Source: Hansfordia pulvinata
Taxonomy: Eukaryota; Ascomycota; Sordariomycetes; Xylariales
DNA: 64,000 nucleotides
Direction of reading: 5' to 3'
Assembly (NCBI GenBank): GCA_006538405.1
Contig: BJKQ01000004.1
Location: forward strand, 1,116,001 to 1,180,000
Shown here: in pieces, positions 56,565 to 64,000 of the stretch
Numbering within the stretch: the stretch's first letter is position 1
Layout: every line of letters begins with the position of its first letter
Translations under genes and position numbers: made by a program
Notes under the pieces: generated by a model
Databases searched by the model: none
Seen by the model: the letters and a program-made list of their open reading frames with translations, nothing else
Told to the model about the DNA's origin: nothing

Positions 56565-57797
56565 ATGCCACCAGCGCTCTGTGTCCACTGCAAGACGGAG
56601 CGGGCGCTGATCAAACGGCCAAAGAACCACCAGAAGCTGTGCAAGGGCTGCTTCATCCGCGTCTTCGAGGAAGAGGTGCACCACACGATAGTTTCGTCAG
56701 GTCTGTTCGCCCCTGGTGAGCGCGTGGCCGTCGGCGCTTCGGGCGGCAAGGACTCGACGGTGTTGGCCTCTGTGCTCAAGACACTCAACGAGCGCCATGG
56801 CTACGGTGTCGACCTAGTGCTCTTGAGTGTTGACGAGGGCATCCGCGGCTATCGAGACGACTCGCTTGAGACGGTCAAGCGCAATGCCGCACAGTACGAG
56901 ATGGAGCTCAAAATTGTCGGCTACGACGAGCTGTACGGCTGGACCATGGATCAGGTCGTCGAAACCATCGGCAAGAAGGGCAACTGCACCTACTGTGGCG
57001 TCTTCCGGCGTCAGGCCCTCGACCGTGGGGCCAAGATGCTCGGAATCCGCCACGTTGTCACCGGCCACAACGCCGACGACGTTGCGGAGACAGTCCTCAT
57101 GAACCTGTTGCGCGGCGACCTGCCCCGCCTCTCCCGCAGCACCAGCATCGTCACCGGGAGTGACGCCAGCGAGGTCAAGCGCAGCAAACCCCTCAAGTAC
57201 GCCTACGAGAAGGAGATCGTTCTCTATGCCCACCACAAGAAGCTTGATTACTTCAGCACTGAGTGCATCTACAGCCCGGAGGCCTTCCGAGGCAGCGCCC
57301 GGGCTCTCATCAAGAATCTCGAGAAAGTCCGGCCGAGCGCCATTCTCGACGTTGTACGCAGCGGTGAAGACATGGCCAGGCTCGTTCCCGGTGCAGCTCC
57401 AGATGTGTGCGCTTGTAAGAGCAGCGAGGGGCAGACTTCTCGAAAGATGGGCCATGCCGCGCCCGAGGAAGACAGTGCCGGCGGCTGCGGCTCGTCAACC
57501 GGCCGTAGTGCTGGCAACGAGATGGCGGCCATGGAAAAGCAGCTGCGCGACAACGAGGCGGCCGAGTCGCAGGGCCTCGAGGTGGAGGTGAAGTTTCCAA
57601 ACACCAGCAGGGACGCGAAGGCAACCCAGAAGCAAAAGACAGGAGGCAAAAGGGGGACAGCAGACGGACTGCCCATTATCACCAAGCAGAAACTCGGGAC
57701 CTGTGAAAACTGTGGCTACATGTCCAGCCAGAGGCTTTGCCAGGCGTGCATGCTTTTGGACGGACTGAACAAGAATCGCGCAGAGATCACTATCTAG
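56565..57797 (+). CDS. NCS6: Cytoplasmic tRNA 2-thiolation protein Ncs6/Ctu1
   Basis: With Ncs2 and the ubiquitin-like Urm1, this ATP-pyrophosphatase adds sulphur to wobble U34 of Lys, Glu and Gln tRNAs. The gene is intronless and encodes 410 residues. The N-terminal zinc site is CVHC...CKGC (Cys6, 9, 26, 29). The PP-loop is SGGKDS at residues 59-64. [13 protein letters not shown] and [15 protein letters not shown] follow, as in the family. After the core, a Ser/Gly/Glu-rich linker of about 100 residues leads to a C-terminal Cys cluster ([16 protein letters not shown]). The ATG at 56565 is chosen because MPPALCVHC is the family start; an in-frame ATG 141 bases upstream would add an unrelated basic stretch. 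Confidence 0.96.
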   Translation: MPPALCVHCKTERALIKRPKNHQKLCKGCFIRVFEEEVHHTIVSSGLFAPGERVAVGASGGKDSTVLASVLKTLNERHGYGVDLVLLSVDEGIRGYRDDSLETVKRNAAQYEMELKIVGYDELYGWTMDQVVETIGKKGNCTYCGVFRRQALDRGAKMLGIRHVVTGHNADDVAETVLMNLLRGDLPRLSRSTSIVTGSDASEVKRSKPLKYAYEKEIVLYAHHKKLDYFSTECIYSPEAFRGSARALIKNLEKVRPSAILDVVRSGEDMARLVPGAAPDVCACKSSEGQTSRKMGHAAPEEDSAGGCGSSTGRSAGNEMAAMEKQLRDNEAAESQGLEVEVKFPNTSRDAKATQKQKTGGKRGTADGLPIITKQKLGTCENCGYMSSQRLCQACMLLDGLNKNRAEITI

Positions 57798-58120
57798 CAT
57801 GGTTACGGGCAAGGCATGGCATGGCATTTGGATGGCGTTTGGTTTGTAAGGCGCATTGGCACAATACTCGCTCCCAACTTGCTCTAGTTAGCATATCGAT
57901 GATACCCAAGGGATGCCTTTTCAAGAAGTCACAGGTTTGGCAATGAGGATTCGCAAAGTGGGACTGTTTGTTTGTTGACTCTTCTTGATTTTGCATCGAC
58001 AAATGGAAACTTTCCGCAATGATGCGAGGCTTGCAGACTTTGTACAAATGATGGGCACGGGTGCCCTGTATCTGAAGCTCCCCATTGCGTTGCACTTCGT
58101 GGGTGATGTGTTCGAGGGTC
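57798..58120. other. Convergent 3' flanks of NCS6 and NDUFA1
   Basis: This 323-base spacer lies between two stop codons on opposite strands. I see no gene in it. Confidence 0.55.
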
Positions 58121-58635
58121 TTATGACATGCGCTTCTCGAGCTACAAAGGTGATGTTAGCGCTATGAAGCCCTCTGCATATGTAGTTCGAGTGGTGTAGA
58201 CGTACTCTCCAAGGGTTGTTGAGTTCGAAGCCCTTGGGCGCTATCGCTGCATCGCTTTGGGAGCGCAGGGTGCCCGTGATTCTTCGGTCGCGGTCCATCA
58301 CTGGAGTCGGGGTTAATATCGAGGGCGTCTGTGTTATTCAGAGAATGGGACTCTATCGTACTTTGCTGCAAAGTTGGTTAGCACTGAACCACTGGTTGCG
58401 TCACGTCGCGAGTGCGTGGAGATGAGGAGGTCAACTTACTCTGTCCCATTGATCGACGGAACGGCGAGCTCTCTTGCCGCCGTTCTGCCAGTTCCTGAAC
58501 TTGGACATGCCAGCGCCGGTCGCGCCGAACATCTGGAGGCGCGTCAGTGGTGGTGAGGATGCGTGAGGGGGCGACTGGTCGGCCTACGGCGAGGATGATT
58601 CCATAGGGAATCAGGGCTTCGAAGGGGACAGGCAT
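58121..58635 (-). CDS. NDUFA1: Complex I accessory subunit NDUFA1 (MWFE), with a 4-nt micro-exon
   Basis: This is a small inner-membrane subunit of mitochondrial NADH:ubiquinone oxidoreductase. Five exons (58635-58588, 58532-58440, 58365-58362, 58300-58206, 58141-58121) give 86 residues, the usual size. Exon 1 encodes MPVPFEALIPYGIILA and exon 2 MFGATGAGMSKFRNWQNGGK onward; together they make the membrane helix and Gly-rich turn. Exon 2 ends after WDR. Joining it straight to exon 4 gives an immediate TGA. The 4-nt exon CAAA, bounded by TTTGCAG and GTACGA, with TGCTAAC and TATTAAC branch sites in the two introns around it, restores WDRQMMDRDRRITG, as expected for the family. The end is GFELNNPWR|LEKRMS, also typical. 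The gene is missed if micro-exons are not allowed. Confidence 0.9.
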
Positions 58636-59689
58636 TGCGGCGGATGCGACGCGAGATCTGAAGAGGGGCAGAGACAGTCAGTCGCGGGCGGGACGGAGGC
58701 AGACGTCGCAGGCGACTTACGTGAAGTGGTTGCGCAATCGGGGGGTGGGTTGCGGCGGCGTGAGTCGGGCGGATGCTCGACGTCGAAGACCAGGTTGAGA
58801 GTTGAGGTCAATTGGAAGCGCGGGTCAGTAAATGGCGGATGGTGATTGGCTGCTCAACTCGAGCCAGACTTGAAAGGCCGAATACAGTGTCAGAAGCGAA
58901 CTTCATGTTATATACACTGTCTCCGTGTGCCCCGATGTGGCGCTAGCCAAGACCGGACTTGCTCGCTTCGTACTCGTAAATTGCGTACGCTGGGAGGCAC
59001 AGGCACGAGGATGGCACAGAGGGTCCTGGAGGTAACGCGCACGGCAAAGTACGGACCTTCAGGCCCTCGATAGTGGCGTCGGTACCTACACCTACACACG
59101 CTACAGTACCTACTCTCGCACCCTCGTAGCTGTCTTGTGCCCGAGCATGCATGTAGCAAGAGCAAGAACAGCCTGCGTCGCGCCGACGTGTCCCGCCTCG
59201 CAACTGCACCCGTCTCTGCCTTGCCTCCTGCCGATTTCCAACTCTCCTCTGCTGTTCTTCTTTAACGTCGTCGTCCTCATCACACAGCAGACACGGCACC
59301 GACAGCTCTTCCGACGCGAACCACAACCATCAGAACTCGCCCTTGTGCCATAGCTCGCCTTCCTGGCGCCGCGGCGCGTCCTGTCCTGCACGTCGCATCT
59401 GACCCAAGCACGACGGGCACCCACTTTTATGACAACGCGCCTGCCCGATGCCTCGCGGACTGCTGCTCTCATCACCGCCCTCATCCACATACATATCCGC
59501 GAGCCGCCCAGGCAGACGACCTATCGGAGGAACATAGGCTTTGAATCGACCTGCCCTGTTTGCACCTGCTGTTCCACACAGCCACCGGCACCCGGCATGC
59601 GCTACGCCCGTCGCTGTATCCCCGCGACGCGCGACTCGAGAGCTTGCCCTTTCCCGGCCCACGACTCCTAGCTCAATCCATTTCAGAGC
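58636..59689. promoter_or_regulatory. Divergent promoter region NDUFA1/MYST acetyltransferase
   Basis: No gene is visible in these 1.05 kb. They separate two divergent start codons and contain pyrimidine-rich stretches and TACCTACACTC-like words near 59083-59115. The NDUFA1 5' UTR may carry an intron near 58720 (donor-like GTAAGT on the minus strand). Confidence 0.45.
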
Positions 59690-62600
59690 ATGGCCAACTC
59701 CCAGATCACCGAGGAAGAACTACAACGCAGCGTGGTCCTGAGCGAGGAAGACGCCGACCTTGACGACGAAGACCCCGCCTCCGCAATGGCTCTCGACACT
59801 GCCGCCCCGCAGGATCCAGCGCGTCCCCCCCACACGCAGCCTTCCTGCAACGACCAGAATATCCACCATGTATCTCGTGGGGAAGATGACGATGACGACG
59901 ATGAAGAACTGAGCCAAGTGCCGGACGATGAAATCGAATCGCAGCCGCCTCGGGAAGACTCCAGCAGCGTCGATGATGGTCACGATGACAACGACGACTA
60001 TTTCGAGGATGATGCAGAGGGTGATCACGACGAAGACATGGATATCGCTGATGTCTCCAACATATTACCCCGATCCACCCGGGCCGCGGCGGGAGCCTCA
60101 GCCGAGGATGACGATGCCGAGGAGGAAGCAGGGGTGGGTGACATGGAGGGGGAGGAAGACGAAGAGGAAGCAGAAGATGCTGAAGGAGTTGGCGCCGTCA
60201 AAATCAAGCCCGGCGAGACTGATGACGATGATAGCGACAGTGAAATCAGCTTACCATCGGCTTCCAGCGACCATGAATCGGCGGCAGAATGGCAGGACGC
60301 CGTTGAGAATGGCGATGATGATGAAGACGACGATTCGGAAGCCGCTGACTCCAGTGTCTGCATGTTTTGTAAGAAAGACGAAGAGCATGACCCTGCGGAA
60401 GAATTTGAGGCCTATCTAGCTTGCGCAGGCTGCACTGAACATGGTATGTTGATGACCGCGCTGCGCACTGCTCCTCGAGATCAGCAACTAACCCTGTCAT
60501 CCAGCCCATCAACAGTGCGCACGTGATGCCGATGCGCTGATCAGCGACGCTGGTAAGTCTCAGATCAGTTTCCAGACCCAACTCGGTCACATTACTTATA
60601 GACTACTAGACTCGACCGACTGGAAGTGCCCGATTGCGCTGCAGACACCACTTCTTCGCTGGAGACTAAGCCTCCCCAGGAGTCTTTTGCTGCCACGAGT
60701 ATTGAAGACCAAGACGCGGACGAGGAAATGGAGGATGGCGATATTACACTTACCTCAGGCAGACGCACGTCGGCCAGAAGAACTACCCGGGATCTTTCGC
60801 CCACCCAGCCAGGCCAGGTAAAGCCGGGATCGCAATCGACATCAGAAGACGACCCCATGGACGGTTCAAGAGTCCTACGCAAGCGAAAAACATCATCTCC
60901 TGAGCTAGATGACGATGTCATATCTGTGCGCAAACGGAGGAGAAATCCCACGTCAGGGGAACCGATGTTGGAGGACGCACTGCCGGCATCCGAAAGTCAA
61001 GATGCCCTGAGCTCCGTTCGATCTCGCTCAGCCCGCTCCTCGAGACTGAAGGCAGCATCTGCCACAGATCTATGCACCATTGTCAAAAGATCTCGCTTCA
61101 GCTTCATCATCAGCATGAGCGTCGATCCTTCCCAACTTTCCTCGATCCTGTCCCAGGACCCGAAGACCACGAGGAAGCGGTCCACACGGACAGCTACATC
61201 ACGTCCTTCAAGAAACGCCACGACTGCTTCCTCTACCACGACTGCCGCTACGGTTGCTGCTGTTACCAACCCGACCACTACAGCAGCATCTACTTCTTCC
61301 CGCGCCGCCACTACTGCGAATACAGAAGCCGCTGCCATTGTTCCCGTCTTTGCATCGAGCTACTCGCAGCCTTTCTATTCATTTTATGACAAAGAGACGG
61401 ACGAGCTGAAAGGCAAGCCTTACGGTGGCATTTTGACAGAGGAGCAGGCGGACACTACGAAGACACTACCTACCAAGGATGATAGACGTCGCTTTGATGA
61501 GGCCAAACAGAAGGCCGAGGAGGAATGGCGCAACCGTCTACTGGCCATGCAGGCCGAATCCGATCACCCTGTCAAGAAATCCAGAAAGACACAAGGACCA
61601 GCCAGCCAGATCGAGTGCATCGAGATGGGTGGCTGGGAGATCGATACATGGTACGCGGCCCCCTACCCCGAGGAATACAGCCGCAACCGAGTCTTGTTCA
61701 TCTGCGAATTCTGTCTCAAGTACATGAATTCGGACTACGTCGCTTGGCGGCACAAACTCAAGTGTCCCGCCAAACACCCACCCGGCGACGAGATCTATCG
61801 GAATGGCTCAATCTCATTCTTCGAGGTCGATGGCCGCAAGAATCCAGTCTACTGCCAAAACCTGTGCTTGCTCGCCAAGCTGTTCCTTGGCTCCAAGACA
61901 CTCTATTACGACGTGGAGCCTTTCCTCTTCTACGTCCTCTGCGAGTTTGACGATCTTGGGTACCATTTCGTCGGCTACTTTTCCAAAGAGAAGCGGGCCA
62001 GCAGTCAGAACAACGTTAGCTGCATTCTGACATTGCCGATTCACCAGCGAAAGGGATACGGCAATCTTTTGATCGACTTCTCTTATCTGCTCACGCGCGT
62101 TGAAGAGAAAACCGGCTCGCCGGAAAAGCCTCTGTCCGACATGGGACTCGTCTCCTACCGCAACTACTGGAGGCTGATCATGTCCAAATACCTCATCAAC
62201 CATCTCCCCGATGACAGAACCCACGAGACTGGTCTCAGTGTCAGGAAGATATCTAATGACACGGGCATGGTGCCTGACGATGTCATATCCGCCCTTGAGG
62301 GCTTGCGGTGTCTAGTGCGCGATCCAGTCACACACACATATGCCTTCCGTGTTGATCTGCCATACTGTCGCCAGTATCTTGAGAAGTGGGAGGCAAAAGG
62401 ATATGTGTCGCTGCGCCCAGACGTGCTCACCTGGACACCATACGTCATGGGTCGCAGCAACGCCACCAATTTTGAACTTGGCCCTGCTCTTAACACCATC
62501 GCGCCCCGAGAAGAGGAGGAAGACAGTAAAGCAGTGCAGGTGCTCGCCGAGACTGGTATTGCATCAGGCGACTTCGCTGCCGCCAGTCAAATCATGAAAA

Positions 62601-63469
62601 AGGCAGTCATATCTGACGAAGCAACTGTTCTCGAGTCCACTGAGCCCAACGATCATCTAATGGTTGCATCCGGTGTCGACATCGCCCTCCATGGATCGGA
62701 CAAAGAAATCGCCTCGTCTCGCGAGCACACACAAGGCAAGACTGCCGGTTCTTCTGCCGATGCTACTGCAGCCGCCGACAAGAACGCCTGGCAGAAACCT
62801 TACGAGGCAATCCCCGTGGGCAGATTCCAGGTCTTCCCCGCCACTAATCATCGGCGGCCAGGGCCTGCACGTATCCCGACAAGCAGCGCTGTCCGCCCAT
62901 CTCTGCCCCGCGTGCCTGCCACACTGCCACGGCCCAAACCCAAGCCGCGGCGGCCAACGACCGCCAGTGGCGGTAGCAATAGCGCACGCAAGGCAGCGCC
63001 GCCGAAAAAACCAAGCTCCGCCAAGCGTAAGACCGGTGGTACCGGCCGAGGACCCGGTCGTTGGCCCAAAGGAACAAAGAAGAGCGACTACGGCAATGCC
63101 GACAGCGGTCCAGGCCTCCCTCCTGGTTGGTTAGAGCGCCAGAGACAGCTCACTGGGAAGAAGGCCGAGGACATCAAGGCCGAGGTCGCTGCAGCTGCCG
63201 CTGCCGGGAACCCTATCGATACTTCACTTCCCCTGGCATCTACCAACCCTCCCAACGGAGACCATGTTGAGGTCCAGCACAACACTACCACGAATGAGCA
63301 TGGAGGCTTTACGACCACACATGCCACGGCAGTTGACGCCTCGAATGGAGTAGCCGAAGCCGGGAGTGGTGTTGCTGACATAAACAGCCGCGGAGCGGCA
63401 GATGTTGCCATGACTGACGCGACAGTTGGCCCGGATGCACACCAAGATGCGGATGGCGAGGACGAGTGA
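59690..63469 (+). CDS. SAS3: MYST-family histone acetyltransferase, Sas3/Mst2 type (one-base frameshift)
   Basis: This is the probable catalytic subunit of a NuA3-like complex acetylating histone H3. Exons are 59690-60443, 60505-60552 and 60610-63469. A long Asp/Glu-rich N-terminus precedes a PHD-like finger (CMFC...CAGC...HQQC...CPDC) from about residue 224, assembled across two introns. The MYST domain has the C2HC finger (CEFCLKYMNSDYVAWRHKLKC), the autoacetylated Lys region (RKNPVYCQNLCLLAKLFL), the acetyl-CoA loop HQRKGYGNLLIDF and catalytic Glu in SPEKPLSDMG. The C-terminal tail is Pro/Ala/Lys-rich. After DWKCP the frame breaks at 60627-60629: the CCC must gain one base to continue DCAAD. 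With it the gene has 1221 codons in phase. Esa1-type is less likely, because no chromodomain is seen. Confidence 0.93.
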
Positions 63470-64000
63470 GAGCTCACACCTCGTCTTGTCTTTTGTTAGG
63501 TCCCGATTCGTCATCCGATCTCTGCGATCAACCATGAGACAACGGCTTCATGATCAGCAGACTATCCGTATGTTTCCGGAGCGGTTGTTTTTCATGCTTG
63601 TTCATACATCGATACCAAGTTCTTTTCTTGTTTGCACTGCTTGGAGTTATCGGTAAAGGTCAGGTAAACGGACGTATTTTTCTTTTCGCAATGCAGCGGT
63701 TGGAATTTCATGACGGCATGACCCTTATTTTCACCAGTTAGTCGACTAGTGACGGGTTCAAGAGGGGTTCAATTCGTGTACTCGATTATGAAAATTGGAA
63801 TGCCTAGCTGGGCCGATCAACGAGCCGTCGTGTACAGTTGTGTAGATGTATTAAAAGACGCCCTTATCCTGGCACAGTCGCTGAGGAGTCAACAAGGCAT
63901 TGCAATACCAACTCATCGTGACGTGTCCGGCAACTCGTCCTTGCTCCCTCCATGATTCTCTTTCCTAGATGCGTCAGGGTACGCGCTTGTTGCAGACAGA
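63470..64000. other. 3' flank of the acetyltransferase gene, right end
   Basis: This is AT-richer sequence after the stop codon. I see no gene; short open frames here lack any recognisable feature. Confidence 0.5.

Noticed and set aside
56814..57455. 213-codon minus-strand frame
   Set aside because: It is antisense to NCS6, which has clear motifs throughout on the other strand.

Overview
The window is nuclear DNA of a filamentous ascomycete (Pezizomycotina, most likely a Sordariomycete). The signs are GC-rich coding sequence, many short GT-AG introns (about 50-200 nt) with CTRAC-like branch sites, a combined C2H2/Zn2Cys6 regulator, fungal P450s, and a Pab1 with a long insertion in its fourth RRM. 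The genus cannot be read from the sequence. I find 18 protein-coding genes, mostly conserved housekeeping ones, separated by gene-free stretches of up to about 3.7 kb. I see no convincing tRNA, rRNA, CRISPR array or intact transposon.

Layout, left to right: a secreted Ala/Gly/Asn/Asp repeat protein (2.1-3.9 kb, -); the mitochondrial ETF-ubiquinone oxidoreductase (6.3-8.4, +); a C2H2/Zn2Cys6 regulator (9.2-11.4, +); an uncharacterised acidic one-helix membrane protein (13.2-15.7, -); a universal-stress-domain protein (19.5-21.7, -); Pab1 (25.0-27.4, -); a Hul5-type HECT ubiquitin ligase (30.8-34.4, +); two divergently transcribed related P450s (34.8-36.4 -, 38.4-40.3 +); a secretory FMN-dependent 2-hydroxyacid oxidoreductase (40.9-42.6, -); a small probably mitochondrial protein (45.0-45.5, +); a PTS2 peroxisomal 3-ketoacyl-CoA thiolase (47.2-48.7, +); an ornithine cyclodeaminase/mu-crystallin family protein (49.4-51.2, -); a beta-carbonic anhydrase (52.3-53.3, -); ribosomal protein eL8 (54.8-56.0, -); the tRNA thiolase Ncs6 (56.6-57.8, +); complex I subunit NDUFA1 (58.1-58.6, -); and a Sas3-type MYST acetyltransferase (59.7-63.5, +).

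Functionally this is a mixed neighbourhood, not one pathway. ETF-QO and the thiolase both serve fatty-acid oxidation (mitochondrial and peroxisomal), and NDUFA1 serves respiration. The P450 pair beside the FMN enzyme is the only group resembling a small oxidative metabolic locus, and no backbone synthase is visible.

Most unusual points: a 4-nt internal micro-exon that NDUFA1 needs to keep its frame; an eL8 first exon consisting only of the start codon; 13-nt first exons in two genes; three conserved genes that each lack one base in a short G or C run (probably assembly errors); a secreted protein built from about 20 GNAD units with a recent internal duplication; and gene-free DNA strongly enriched in short words such as TACTCGTA, TACTCCGTA and TAGGTAGG.
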